This document shows positions 22,031 to 34,278 of a DNA stretch of 64,000 nucleotides, in pieces; within the stretch, counting starts at the first letter, position 1, and each line of letters opens with the position of its first letter. The stretch is from Lumnitzera littorea (Eukaryota > Streptophyta > Magnoliopsida > Myrtales > Combretaceae). The stretch covers positions 24,836,464 to 24,900,463 of the forward strand of contig JAMXBB010000012.1 in NCBI GenBank assembly GCA_024138015.1, given 5' to 3'. Position numbers and translations under genes: made by a program. A model generated the notes under the pieces. That model was not told where the DNA came from, made no database searches, and saw only the letters and a list, made by a program, of their open reading frames with translations.

Positions 22031-22379
22031 ATCCCATAAGAATTTATAAACATTAGTAGCCTTTCTCCTTTTTTTCTCTTTTGTTTTGGTAAGAGAAAAA
22101 GATAAATCCTTATTTTGTAGAAATCGAGTGATCAAATTACAAACAAGGATGAGGGATTTTAGGGTTCTATTTACAAGTTTACAGAATATATTTACAACAG
22201 TTAGATAAATGCTATTGAAAGTCTATTTATAGAAGGAGAATACTAAATAAAGAATACAATACCCTAAAAGAAACAAGTTCTTTTTGTTATCTTGACAATG
22301 TGGCCTACAAAGAAAAACAAAGAAGAGAGCTTAACATTTATTCTTGATTATTTTTTAACAAAACTTAACATTTATTCCA
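22031..22379. other. Unassigned, LTR-like fragment
   Basis: No gene. It contains 'CTATTTATAG' near 22,220 and polyA/T tracts typical of an LTR read on the minus strand, but no partner or border was found. Confidence 0.25.
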
Positions 22380-23328
22380 GGCTCTTCAACTAATTTCGAA
22401 ATCTTCCCAATCTAATTTTGGTAGCTGAATTCTAATATCCTCTAGTATAGCCAATGCTCCTTCTAGGACCTTTTCATTTTCTTTAGATTAGGCTATTAAG
22501 GCTTGGTTGTGAGGTTTAACAAGTTTAACCTTCTCTTTCAAATGGGCAACCTTAGCTCCCAGCAACTGTTCATAAGTGGAAGGAAGATATGGCAACCTAT
22601 TGACTCTTCAGTTGTTAACTTGTTGATTACTTGCCATTATTTCTAGGCTTAGACATTTCATGGAAAAGAATCATTTATTGATGAAACAAAAGAATTCATG
22701 TAAAAGCATACAAATATTAGAACCATTGGGTCAATACATCATTTCTTAAGTTACAACCCTATTAATGATTCGATGATTATAAAATACTCCTAACTTTTAC
22801 AAACAAATCTATATAAGTTGGCTAAGTATTACAATGGTATAAAAATATTTACGAGAAATAGGTACAAAAATTGATTACATTTCTTGGACACTCAAACATT
22901 AATAGGGTTGCAACTTTTGGAAGTAGAGTATTAACTCATAGTTAAGGAAGGTGTATGTAATTAGGGTGAGTTCTAAAAATCTTTAAGCTCTATAATGTCA
23001 CACATTTTCAAAGAAATAGTTCATTAATCACATCAGAGCTTAAGTGGAGAAGCTTAATCAGCCTCGAAAGATAGTTACCCCACAACAACTGAAGCCTACA
23101 CAATGGCCCACCATCTTAAGATCCTAAGATGGTCTGGGTTTGACTGTATCTACCTAGGATCCATGATGCAATAAATAACCCCTCAATATCCCAAGTTTTA
23201 GTTGCATGCAAAAGTTTGGTATAACAATTAAAAAAGATTATCTACAACAAAATAATCATAAATTAAAATAGGTATTTTGAAAGATTAATCTAATTTTAGA
23301 TGGTTTAAGTAGCTAACCCTTTTGATAG
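22380..23328 (-). other. 5' interior (ORF1 start and leader) of Tat element 2
   Basis: 22,900-23,170 aligns by eye with 10,510-10,740 of element 1. Left of it, 22,380-22,640 resembles the charged region near 8,800-9,100. All frames are broken. To the left the element has been replaced or deleted. Confidence 0.55.
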
Positions 23329-23346
23329 TCTCTAATGGAGTCACCA
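23329..23346 (-). other. Primer binding site of Tat element 2, tRNA-Arg type
   Basis: The plus strand reads TCTCTAATGGAGTCACCA. It differs from the site of element 1 at five positions, all transitions, as expected for methylated, decaying repeats. Confidence 0.65.
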
Positions 23347-26189
23347 AGTTATCGAGCTTGAATTTTTTTGTTTTTTCCATTTTCATTAACTTGATTTAAA
23401 CTAAACTCTATGCTTATTTAGTTTAAACCCTCAACTAAAGTTAAAGAAAACTTGGTTTTTATATGTTTTTTTTTTTAGAAAAAAAATCTTTTGGAGTCGG
23501 CATTCGATAGAACCAAGAAAGGTGATTAAATTAGAATTAATTAGGTAAATTGATTTTAATTTAGTCACTAGCTTGCATTTGTTAAAATCATTTAAAAAAT
23601 TTTCGAAAAACTAGATATCATAAGTTCAAGCGCTAACCTATTGAACCCTAAACAAATACCGCCATAACTTTCCAAATTTAAATTTATTTTTTGAAGTACC
23701 CTTATAGAAATAATACCTGTTCATAAGTAAATAAATAAATGAAATTGTATCTACTTACAAAAAATAAGAAATTGAAAAATTATTTACAAAACTGGAAAAA
23801 AAAATAAAATTTTCAATATTTTAAGTCATCTTAGAGGTAACTAAGTACCCGCCATTCAGTATCAAACTTGCTTAATTCATTTTTTTAAAACTTTAATTTG
23901 TCTGCTTATTTTAAATTTGAAAATCAATCAAGTTTACTTCTTTTAGTCATTTTATTTTATTTGAGGAAAATTCTAAAAGGGCCCTAATTTAAACATTTAT
24001 TTTTGGAAAATCAAAGGAAATCCTATTTTTGGAAAAAAAAAAGGGTTTATTAATTAGACTTTTATTTTTGAAAACATTTTTCTAAGTGATAAAATGTTTC
24101 TTTTCGTCTTTTTTTTTTTAAATATAGATTTTTCTATGAGAAAAATAAAGAGATTTTTTTAGGGGGAAACAAAAAGGGAAAGGAAGACTATACTATGAAA
24201 GTTTTCTAAATTTTTTTTCTCTCTTTTTTTACATATACATAACTTAATCAAAACATAACAAAAAAAAAAAAAGAAAAGAAATAACAACTAACTTAGAGCA
24301 AAGTTAGGTTACAAAGTGGGTATTAGCGTAGGTCAAGACCAATTTCTCAAGTCGGATCAATAGATGGGGTGAAGTCACTCAAAGAAGAAACAACAGCATG
24401 AGAGTAGGTTGTTCCAAGCATTTTGCAACAACTTCTCAAGTGGGTGAGTATATTTTCATCTATTTTGGATTGATGATAGGTCAATTGGTCACAACGCCAT
24501 AGCCTAAGGCAATGGTTTAGTGGCGGTGTAAAGTGGTGGTAGAGGAGCAAAGAGAGGAAAGTGGTGCACAGCTAAAGCTAATGTTTATTAAAGGCTCAAA
24601 GGGTGTCAGCTTGAGGTTTTTGAGAGTGGTATTCGTTGTAGTATGGGTAGTTTACACCCAAGTGGTGATGGTTGTGGTATGTTTCAACGGTGGTTGAAGG
24701 TTTTGGGCCTAGTGGTAATTAACACACTTAAAGGGCACAGTTGAGACTATGAGTGGTTGGGTTGGAAGGTTAAGAGCTTAGGGATCTTCGTGAATGTATC
24801 AATTTTGCTCAATAAGCTTTAAGCTTGCTCAATTTCTAAAGAGAGATCGCAAGCGCAGTAAGATAAAGAAAGTTGAAAATGAGTGATTTTATATGTGTTT
24901 GAATGCTTTTTGATGATGGAATGGTGAATGGGGACCTCTATTTATATGAATTAGAGCTTCGATGAGTAAGGAAAGCTCTTTAATGGAAGATTATGTCATT
25001 GAAGCTCCAACTAAAAGAAAATATTTTGTTTGATTTTCATTCCCAATTTAGATAAGCACATGAGCAAATGGGGATAGGTTTTTGTGTTCAATTCAATCAA
25101 GGCCATGTGTATCACAAGATTCCACTAAGAATTCATTTGTGTGTGTGTGGAAATCTTATGCAAAAGCAAGGTGAAGTATAGGGCATAAGCTAGTTAGGGA
25201 GGAAAATCTGGATATTAAAACTTTTTCCTGATTTTCAAACTTCATTTTGACTGCTAAAATGACTATACTTAGATATAATATTGATATCTATGCAAAGTGC
25301 TCCATGTCTACTTTGTAATTACACCATTAATTTGATGAAATTACGAAGTAAAATAGATTAAAAAAAGGATGCAAAATGAACTGTGCAGGTAAGATTAGCG
25401 CAAGAAAATGGAGGAAAGAATAAGAAATTGAAGGAAAGTGCTAGGCGTATCCAATTAGCGCTTCACATGTGTCTTGACTAAGAAAAGAAAAAGAAAAGGC
25501 GCCAATTGCCTTAACTAAGAATCAAACCCAAATCTCCTTCACAAACAAATTATACACTTTGCTACTAAGCTAGTAGCTTTTTCTCAATTATTTATGCAAA
25601 AACAATATGAAGCTATTTTTACATTGCCTTAAATCAAATCTAAACAATAAATCTTGTTCAAGTTGAATCGAACCATGAATCATCTAGTTCTCACAAATTA
25701 CACATATGCCAAAATAGTTTCAAAGCAAATCCAATTTAACAGTTTTTCCAAGCTCTGGTTGTTAATCGTACATTTATTTCAAAAATTACTTAATTCGTAA
25801 ATTAACCAATTAAAATCCAACTCAAGCTCCATTTGAAGTCAGAATTAACTTAAATTATTCTCATTTTTACAAACAAAAATGTTTAGCATTAACTATGGTC
25901 CGAATATTAAAATTTCAAAAAAATTTAATATTCTCAAATATAGCTTGGAATTGTTAAACCACATATGTGCACTTTAATTCTATTTGGCAAAAAAAAAAAT
26001 GAGATGACTCTATTCATATGACTCAAAAAATCTTAAAAATGACCTAACCTGAAAATTCTATTCTCTTAAAAATTATATTTTCTTAAATTTTTTTTAATCT
26101 TTCTAATTTTTTTTTTTTGAATTAGAACCTTTTTTTTTATTCTAAAAAATTTTATAAAAATATAGAAGGGTAAAAATGATGTGTTTACA
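23347..26189 (-). repeat. LTR of Tat element 2 (about 2.8 kb)
   Basis: Starts after the primer site and ends at 26,189, where the minus strand reads TGTAAACACATC. The layout follows the LTR of element 1, including a TATA-like box (24,939-24,946), the G/T-rich 'GGTGGTTGAAGG' middle and the T-rich end. It is about 1 kb longer than the LTR of element 1. The frame 24,347-24,550 is not a gene. Confidence 0.65.
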
Positions 26190-27690
26190 AGTGCTTTAGA
26201 AGTTAAAATTGGATTACCCAACTGATTTTAATTTCTACTTTTTGGCTTTTGTCAATAGCGACTCCAAAATTGATTTCTAAAAAAATTATACCTCTTTTAA
26301 TTCTTTCATTGTCTGATTCATAATTAAGGGGAAATTTATGAATCAAAGGATTAAAAGATTCAAAATTTAAAAAAATTTAGGCTCAACAACCTACATGTAT
26401 TATAGGTGCAAATAATAAATAAGCATAAGAAGAGGAACATAAGGAGGAAGAAGATTGAATTTCATTAAATCTTAACATCATTATATCATTTAGGCTAATA
26501 TCCAACTATTTTTACATAGAGAATGAGGATAAATTGGAGGAAAAGCATTGGGTCTTCAATGGAAGATTGCCTATAGACTTAAACACCTAGTTGACCTTAG
26601 ACTTCAATTCAGGAACTTCTCACTTTAGTTCCTTTAAGAGCTTAAGGTTCGTTTGGGGATCTAAGCTCAATAGGGTAAGGCTTCCTATCTTTCTTAATTT
26701 AGATCTATTCCTTCACTCCTTTAGCTTTAGAAGGTTTTCCATCACCTTCTTGTTTGGAGGAGTAGAAACTGCTATAAAAGCATCAAGGAAGTTTAAGAAG
26801 TCCAACTGAAGATTGAGTTGGTTCTCTATGACCAACTTCTTTGCCTCCATTGTTCCATCAAGCATAACCTCTCCTTGAAGATCTATCCACTCCTTGCTTT
26901 CCATTATTCATCCAATACCTTCTTTCGAAGACTCTTTATAGCCAAGTTATCTTCATTCTCTAACTTAGAAATACGTATTTGAAAATGCCTACTTCCTCCT
27001 CAAGCTAGCCATTCTTCTCTTTACGTCCCCTCTTTTGATCCTTGAAGGAGCTCCTAAGTTTCCTTAAGGCGATGAGCTAGCTATTGGTTAAATCTAACCG
27101 AAACTTACGGTGGTCACTTTTTACTTAGTTCCTCATTGTAACATTCATCAATCAAAAGCTTCTACTATAGATTTGCTCTCTTATTCATCATAACATTGAC
27201 TTGCTTTCCTATCTCAACAACCTGAGCTTAAGCTACCTTCATAAGTTCATCGATTTTGAATATCTTTTGCTAAGCTTCTTTTCAACTCTCTTTAGCTTAC
27301 TCGTAGCCTCATTAGTTATCTATAACCAAAGGAAATTTTACCAACTTATCATTTCTAACAATTAAGGTGTTGTACTTCGACTTAAACTACCTTCCTCCTC
27401 TCCTTTCTCTAGGAATGAAAGAGTACTTGAATCATTGCAATTGTCTAGAAAAGTAAAATTCAAAAAAGAAGATCAGTCAAATGAAGAAGTAAACACTAGT
27501 TAACAAGTCTCGAGAAGAATGCTGCGCACATCATAAAGTTTGGCATAGAGAAGGTACGCTCCAACACATCATCATCTAATTATAAGACATTATACTTCAT
27601 AGTATCCCTATCCCTTGGTAGTACTATGTTAGCCATAAGTTCACAACACATACTATTGCACTTTATACCTTTATCGCTTGTGTGCATGTT
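26190..27690 (-). other. Degenerate region, possible coiled-coil retroelement ORF
   Basis: Only short minus-strand frames. The best, 26,713-26,904 (63 residues), is rich in Glu, Lys and Leu. The style resembles charged ORF1-type segments of Tat elements, but I recognise no domain. The overlapping plus-strand frame 26,591-26,809 is equally unsupported. Confidence 0.3.
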
Positions 27691-27804
27691 AAGTCTAAAT
27701 TTTTAGTTTTTATTTCTCCATAACTCAATTAATATTAAACTTTAACAATTTAATATTAATCCCTTGACTAGAAATTAAGGAAGGTTTTAATAAGAATCAA
27801 CTCC
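27691..27804 (-). repeat. Tat LTR 3, left piece
   Basis: 'CAATTAATATTAAACTTTAA' and 'CCCTTGACTAGAAATTAAGG' match the primer-side part of the Tat LTRs at 10,900-10,980 and 23,380-23,450. The LTR resumes near 36,151 after two insertions. Confidence 0.55.
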
Positions 27805-28719
27805 TAATGTGCCTAAGAGCTTAGTTATCACTAAGACTTACCATAGCAAATCTAATTGAAATGGGTCCTCCGAAATATCAAAGAAAATTAGAGGGGAATG
27901 GTCCACAAACGAACAAGAGTAGCTGACGTGAAGTTGCTTAGAGGATGTGACTCACCAACGAACATAACACGACTTGACACCTCACCTGATATGATGCATA
28001 AGTTGATGTTAAGGTCCACTCACCACTAATCCTGAGTTACATGGTAAGATCAAATAAGAGTGTATGAAAAATGGACTTGGAGAGGGTTGTCTCGCAAGAA
28101 CAAAATATTCAATATTAAAATGTAAGTTATCTACGGCTTATAAGAGAAAAGGACTATTTATAGTAAGTCCTTAAGGTAGTATTATAAATAAAGAAATTAC
28201 AAGAAAGTATATACAAAAAGGGGATTCCCAATACATACGAAAAAGGGTAAAAAGGACAAAAGACCAAAAGACCAAAAATGGAAAAGTAGTACAATGTTAG
28301 ATGAGGTAGACAGGTGGCAGTACAACAGTACTCCCGTACGAATATAATTTGAGTACAGCAAGCGAGAGGGGTCAAAATGTTACGGTAACTAAGGGGCTGG
28401 AACAAGAGAGATGGTAGCATATCGAAAGAAAACTATTCGGCTGTTTAAGTAAGTCTGTCATCACTCGATAGGAACTTCTCAGTAGCAGTTTGTCGGATTA
28501 CTCGGCATGGGGTCCTCGATAAGGGAATGGTCAGCATCATCACTATCGAATGTACAGATCAACGTATGACAATTCGGGGAGCTCAAGGAGTTTAGCTACA
28601 TTCCTTTGGCATAAATTTTCTCATCATCAGTAGGTTGTTGAGAGAAAATTCGTCAAGTGAGGGATTGGAGTCCTCTAAGCTATGCGCGAATAATAGGACC
28701 GTTAGTCGGCAGTTCATCA
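27805..28719 (-). repeat. 3' LTR of element 4
   Basis: About 915 bp, from TAATGTGCC to GTTCATCA. It is about 85-90% similar by eye to 34,279-35,187. It holds a TATA-like box (TATAAATA on the minus strand, 28,155-28,162). The frame 28,154-28,420 is LTR sequence, not a gene. Confidence 0.85.
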
Positions 28720-28744
28720 ATTCCTTAGGGTTGTTGAAGATTTT

Positions 28745-29845
28745 CCCTCAAATCTTAGTCTTTGTAATATTTGGGCACATATGGAGTTAAGTCGGCGATG
28801 TTGAATGCAGTAGATATGCCAAGACCTTCAAGTAACTCAATCTCGTAGGCATTATCATTAATGTACCTCAGGATCCTATAGGGTCCATTCGCTTTGGGAG
28901 ATAGTTTGTTTGTTCTCTTACTAGGGAAGCATTCCTTGCTAAGATGGATCTAGGCAAGGTCCCTAGGGGCATAAACGATTCATTTCCTTCCACGACTTCC
29001 CATTTCCTTTTGTCGAGCCACAGTTTTGGCCAATTACTTAACAATCCTGTAATGCAACTTGTGAAATTCCTCGACATGCTATAAGTTAGATTGACTCTCC
29101 CCTTGTGTAGTCGGGTTGTTAACTAAGTCTAAAGGTAGGATCGGGTTAAGTCCATAAACAACCTCAAATGGTGATGTTCCAGTGGAGCTATGAGATGAGC
29201 GATTGTAGGCAAATTTAATGATGGCCAAGCATAAATCCCAGTCACGAGAGTTCTTTCCAATAGTAGCGTGCAAGAGATTACCGACGATTTTGTTAACTAC
29301 TTTAATTTAGCTGTTTGTCTAAGGGTAGCAAGAGGTACTGAATAGGAGCTTAATGTTGGGTTTCCTCCACAAGGTCTTCCAAAAGAAGCTCATGAATTTG
29401 GAATTATGATCGGACACAATACTCCTTAGCACTCCATGCAGTCACACAATTTCCTACAAAAAAAAAGGTTAACGATGAATAAAGCATCATTAGTTTTGTG
29501 GCAAGGGATGAAGTAGCCCATCTTGCTAAACCAATCGACCACCACCATGATTAAATCATGTCTTCTCAACGTATGGGGAAAGGCGAGCATGAATTCTATG
29601 CTTAGATCTGTCCATGGCCGCTTAGGAATTGGTAGGGGTATATATTCTCCATAGGATTCTCTCCTCTCTTTTGCATACTTACACACTTTGCACCTCTCAA
29701 GCATTTGATGCACATCCTTCATCATCCCAGGCCAGTAAAAGTGTACCTTCAATATCTTAATTGCCCTCTTTTCCCTAAAATGGCCAGCTAAACCCCCGGC
29801 ATGAGCTTCTTGAACCAGTAGCTCCCTTACAGAACCACTCGACAC
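28745..29845 (-). pseudogene. Integrase of element 4 (broken)
   Basis: The N-terminal zinc-binding part reads EAHAGGLAGHF…CKVCKYAK (His-His-Cys-Cys, 29,690-29,820). The core follows with PWTDLSIEFMLAFP, then WDLCLAIIKFAYNRSSH and GTSPFEVVYGLNPILPLDL (29,079-29,273). The C-terminal part has the NGPYRILRYINDNAYEIEL piece, a GPY/F module, followed by TAFNIADLTPYV near 28,790. A frame break near 29,430 separates zinc and core parts from the rest. The polypurine tract follows at 28,720-28,735. Confidence 0.85.
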
Positions 29846-29851
29846 GTAAAT

Positions 29852-30237
29852 CTACTTGCCCTTCATCAAGAACCCCTCAGTCAAGTAGAATTCATCCATA
29901 GCTCCTCTAGCACTGCACTTGGCTACTAAAGGCCCAAAATATGGGTCATGCTCATATTGATAAGGTAAAGTGCTAAATTCAAGCACTTTAGCTTGCAACG
30001 TCATGATGAGGGTATGACGGCGAGAGAGTGCATCGGCCATTATGTTGGTGCTTCTCTTCTTATACCCGATGACATAACAAAAGGTCTCCAAAAACTCGAC
30101 CCACTTGGCGTGACGCTGAGAAAGCTTTTGCTGTTCGCAAAGATGCTTAAGAGATTCATGATCCGAATAGAAGATGAATTCTCTTGACAACAGATAATGC
30201 TGCCAGTTCTAAAGTGTATGGATAAGGACATAAAACT
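29852..30237 (-). pseudogene. RNase H of element 4, C-terminal part
   Basis: The open piece 29,852-30,190 (112 residues) has [27 protein letters not shown] and MADALSRR, the end of a gypsy RNase H and the tether to integrase. The N-terminal half lies at 31,091-31,350; the two are separated by a solo LTR. There is a stop just before the NWQHYL piece. Confidence 0.85.
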
Positions 30238-31090
30238 TGATGAACTGCTGACCAATGGTCTCATTACTTACGTACGACTTTGAGAACTCTAATCCCTCAC
30301 AAGAAATTTTACGCCGAAAGAATGTAGCTAAACTCCTTGAGATCCCCTAATTGTCATATGTTGATTTGTATACTCGGTAGTGATGATGCCGACCATTCCC
30401 TTGCCAAGGACCCTATACTGAGTAATCCGACCAAACACTGCCGAGAAGTTCCTTCCGAGTGATGAGAGACTCACTTAAACAGCATACCGCCATCTCTCTC
30501 ATGCTGGCCCCTTTATTGTTGCAACATTTTGACCCTTCTCACCTGCTGTGCCTAGAGAATATTTGTATGAGACTAATGTTACACTACCACCTGTCCACTT
30601 CGTCTAACATTGTACTACTTTTCTATTTTTTTTCTTTTATCCTTTTTACCCTTTTTAGTATGTACTAAGAATCCCTTTTTTGTATCTACTTTCTTATAAT
30701 TTCATTGTTTGTAATGTTGCCTTAGAGACTTACTATAAATAGTCCTTTTCTTTTGTAAGCCACAGATAACTTACACTTTAATACTAAATATTCTGTTCTT
30801 ATGAGACAACCCTCTTCAAGTCCATGCTTCATACACTCTTATCTAATCTTGCCAAGTAACTCAAGATTAGTGGCAGGTGGACCTTAACATCAACTTGTGT
30901 GTCATATCAAGTGTAGTGCCAAGTTGTGCTGTGTTCATTGGTGAGTCACATCTTCTAAGCCGCTTCACATCAGCTACTTTTGTTTGGTTGTGGAACCATT
31001 TCCTTCTAATTTTCTTCGATGTCTCGAATGACCCATTTCAATTCAAATCCGCTTTCGTAAGTCCTAATGATAACTGAGCTCTTAGGCACA
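30238..31090 (+). repeat. Solo LTR of the element-4 family, inserted in opposite orientation
   Basis: The plus strand reads TGATGAACTGCTGACC…TTAGGCACA, the reverse complement of the flanking LTRs of element 4, with a deletion near 30,300. It splits the RNase H frame. On the minus strand the flanks are AGTTC (before a TAG-TGTGCC terminus) and AGTTT, a likely target duplication with one change. The plus-strand frames 30,459-31,077 fall inside it and are not genes. Confidence 0.85.
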
Positions 31091-32290
31091 CTAGAACTCC
31101 TTGTTGTAGATTGAGTAATTCAAGGTAGTACCTTAGAGTTTTTGCTAAAGTAGGCAATGGGTCGGTGCTCTTGCATAAGGACAACACCAATGCCAACACT
31201 AGACGCATTACATTCAACCTCAAAAATCTTCTCGAAATTTGGTAAGGCAAGTATTAAAGCAAACGTCAACTTATACTTCACATCTTCAAAACTCCTCTCA
31301 CCCTTTTCTGTCCATTTAAACTCAATGTTCTTCTTGGTCAATTCAGTCAACGGTGCAGTTATGGAGCTGAAGTTCTAGATAAACCTCTGATAGAACGAGG
31401 TTAGGCTATGGAAGCTCCTGACCTCGGTAGCACCAATCGGCGCAGGCCACTCATTAATAGCTCTAACCTTTTCCTCATCAACTCAAACTCCACTCTCTAA
31501 AACAACATATCCAAGGAATATAACCTCGCTTTGACAAAACACTCATTTCTTCAGGTTGCCAAATAATTTCTTCATGCAGAGTATGTTAAACACCAATCTC
31601 AAATGTTCGACATGAATGAGAAGGTTGATACTGTAGACCAGAATATCGTCAAAAGAAACCACAATGCATTTGCCTATTAATGTTCTAAGCATATGATTCA
31701 TGAGCCACATGAATGTACTCAGCGCGTTAGTTAAACCAAACAGCATAACCATTCACTCAAATAGACCATCCCAAGTTTTAAAGGCTATTTTCCATTCATC
31801 ATCTAGTCTCATTCATATTTGATGATAGCCACTTTATAGATTTATCTTCGAAAAGATACGTGCACCATGCAACTTATCAAGCATGTCATCCAACCACGGG
31901 ATCGGGTATTGGTACTTAATAGTAATCTTATTTATGGCAGGGCTATCAATGCACATCCTCTATAATCCATCTTTCTTTGGTACTAGCATGGCTGGGACGG
32001 CACATAGGCTCATGCTCTCACAGACATATCCGCGATCTACCAACTCATCAACTTATTTTTTCAGCTCGGCTGCCTATTCAAGATTGAGTCTATAAGCAAG
32101 TTGATTGGGTAAGGCTGCTCCAAGTTGAAGATTGATGCAATACTTAATTCCTCTAAAGAGAGGTAATCCTTTCGACATCTCGATAAGGAAGAGGTTAGCA
32201 TATTCCTGAAGTAGTTGCTGCACTCTGGCAGGTAAGTTATCGACCTCTCTAACCTCTAAGAATCTCTTGACCAAAAGGAGTACACAATCT
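31091..32290 (-). pseudogene. Reverse transcriptase and RNase H start of element 4
   Basis: Minus-strand pieces in order: LFRGIKYCINLQLGAALP (32,074-32,298), a KDG-containing template-grip stretch, FGLTNALSTFMWLMN and the catalytic loop VSFDDILVYS (31,543-31,752), and the connection and RNase H start KKNIEFKWTEKGERSFEDVK with GIGVVLMQEHRPIAYFSK (31,120-31,350). The catalytic box keeps both Asp residues, but the aromatic residue before FDD is Ser. Several stops and frameshifts. Shadows on the plus strand (31,157; 31,883) are ignored. Confidence 0.85.
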
Positions 32291-32299
32291 TTGACCATG

Positions 32300-32760
32300 A
32301 CCTCTTGTACAAACTGAGCTCAGGAAATCACTAGGGACTTCCGCTACAGAGATCTAGTAACCTTTTCCTGGGCTTCTAATATGTCCTTAAGACTCATTGG
32401 TGTCAATATACCTTTCGTCTCGTCCTTTTGAAACAAGTAGGTGTTTCTATACCCATTATGTAACACTTTCAAGTCAAATAGCCATGGTCAACCGAATAAT
32501 ATGTGAGATGTACACATAGGAAGGACATCATACAATACCTCATCCCTATTCCTATCACTAATAATGATCGGCACTCTAACTTGCTTGGAAATGTGTAATC
32601 CCCTTTTCTCGTTTAGCCAGTGAATCTTGTATCACTTGGGGTATGAGAGAGTTGGAAATTTCATGGCCTTAGCTACCTCTTGTGTAGTGACATTGGTACA
32701 ACTCCCTCCGTCAATGATCACGGTGCATAGCTTGCCATTCACCCGACAATTCATATGAAA
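32300..32760 (-). pseudogene. Protease of element 4
   Basis: The minus strand reads GKLCTVIIDGGSCTNV, then KIHWLNEKRGLHISKQV and EVLYDVLPMCTSHILFG. IDGGSCTN is the normal active-site wording in this gypsy group. The frame is broken by single stops. Confidence 0.75.
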
Positions 32761-32769
32761 GAGGTTCTC

Positions 32770-34150
32770 TTTTTACTCATTCTCATTAGCCACAAAAGTA
32801 CTAAGAGATCGTCAAACAATAAAGCAATACTCGGCTCTACCCTCAGGGGGTATCTTAACCTCCTGATCTTCCTTAAATTCTTCCAGCATCCGATCGGTTG
32901 TCACTTCTTCCTCTCCATCACTCGCACTTTCTACTTTAAACTAAGGCTTATCTCCCTTTATGGTTATGACTCGGTTGTTCGGACATTAACTAGCCACGTA
33001 TTCATAGCCAAGGCATTTAAAACATTTAATTTCTCAAGTTTTCCTCCCTGAACTCTAACCCTAGTCTCTTTGGATCTCAGGTTCCTTGGTCTTGCTCTTA
33101 CCTCGACCCTCATTTGGTTGGCTTATCATATGACCTTAGCGTTCCACCTCGGAACTGTTTGAAACCCTATCATTCCCTGGTTTACTCTATAGGCCATTCC
33201 TATTTGGTATTAGTGTTTGGTTACTAGACATTCGGCTAGCCTGGTTCTGCCGTTGCCTTTCAACTCTCTAGGCTACACAAATGGTTTCATCCAAAGTTAT
33301 GAGGCTCTATAGTTCTACGATGTGACCAATCTCAGCTCAAAGTCTCAAGATGAATCATACTATAGTTCAAGCCTCAAGCTCGTCAAGATCACATCATATC
33401 ATAAGCAATTGAAACTCTCGAACATAATTGTCTACAGACCTATTACCTTACCTCAAGTCTTGGAGTCGTCAGAAAGTGTCCTATTCGTAGTGTTCGAGAA
33501 TGAACCTTCTTCTCATAACTCTCTTCATCTCGTTCCATGTTTAGACCTTGTATTGGGTCCTCAAGTGAATATTCTGTAGCTTCTTCCACCACATTGTTGC
33601 ATATCTAGAAAATTCTAACACAACCACTCTAATGCGTACAACATCTTCATAATAATAAAAGTCGAATATCTTTTCGATCTTCTCTTTCCAGTCTAAGTAG
33701 TCATCAGCACTACTAGACCCATTGAAGTTCAGAATCTGTACCTTAAGATGTCCAGCAGCTCTTGGCACTCTGAACTCACGTTCATCAATCCCAATATACT
33801 AGTCTTCTTCTTCTTTATACTCTTCCACTTTGTCCAACTCTAAGCTTCTCCTCGTGACTTTGTCTAATACATTACGGTAGGGCGTGGTTCACTAGAAAAG
33901 CTTTTAGAGCTCACTCGTTCATCTACCTCCTCGGCCTATCTCTTATTTCTTGGCCTTGCTCAGCAACTCTTTTATGCAGTCCATCCTCTAAGGCCCTGTT
34001 TATTGAGATAGCTAAATTGGCCACAATAGCAACAAGATCTTGTATCTACTCATCAGTAGTACGTGGTGTTTGTTGGGTAACTCGACCACAACCATGAGCA
34101 TCATTTTCAACATCGTAAATCTCTCCAATACACTAGGGTTCAACATTCCC
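32770..34150 (-). pseudogene. Gag of element 4
   Basis: The open piece 33,541-33,768 (75 residues) has VQILNFNGSSSADDYLDW and EFSRYATMWWKKLQ, the gag core. Nearer protease, about 32,975-33,030, a zinc knuckle reads CFKCLGYEYVAS*CPN; the His of the CCHC motif is missing and a stop lies inside it. The plus-strand frames 32,755-33,051 and 33,322-33,579 are shadows. Confidence 0.8.
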
Positions 34151-34261
34151 AACACAAAATTTTAGTAACTACACTTCACATGGATGGCTACAACACATAC
34201 AGTATCTCGAACAATAGACTGACTATTACTACATAGCTCTCGATCTTAACCCCAACCTCAA

Positions 34262-34273
34262 GCTCTGATACTA
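34262..34273 (-). other. Primer binding site of element 4, tRNA-iMet type
   Basis: The plus strand reads GCTCTGATACTA, one base from the perfect complement (GCTCTGATACCA) of a tRNA-iMet primer site. Confidence 0.8.
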
Positions 34274-34278
34274 GGAAT

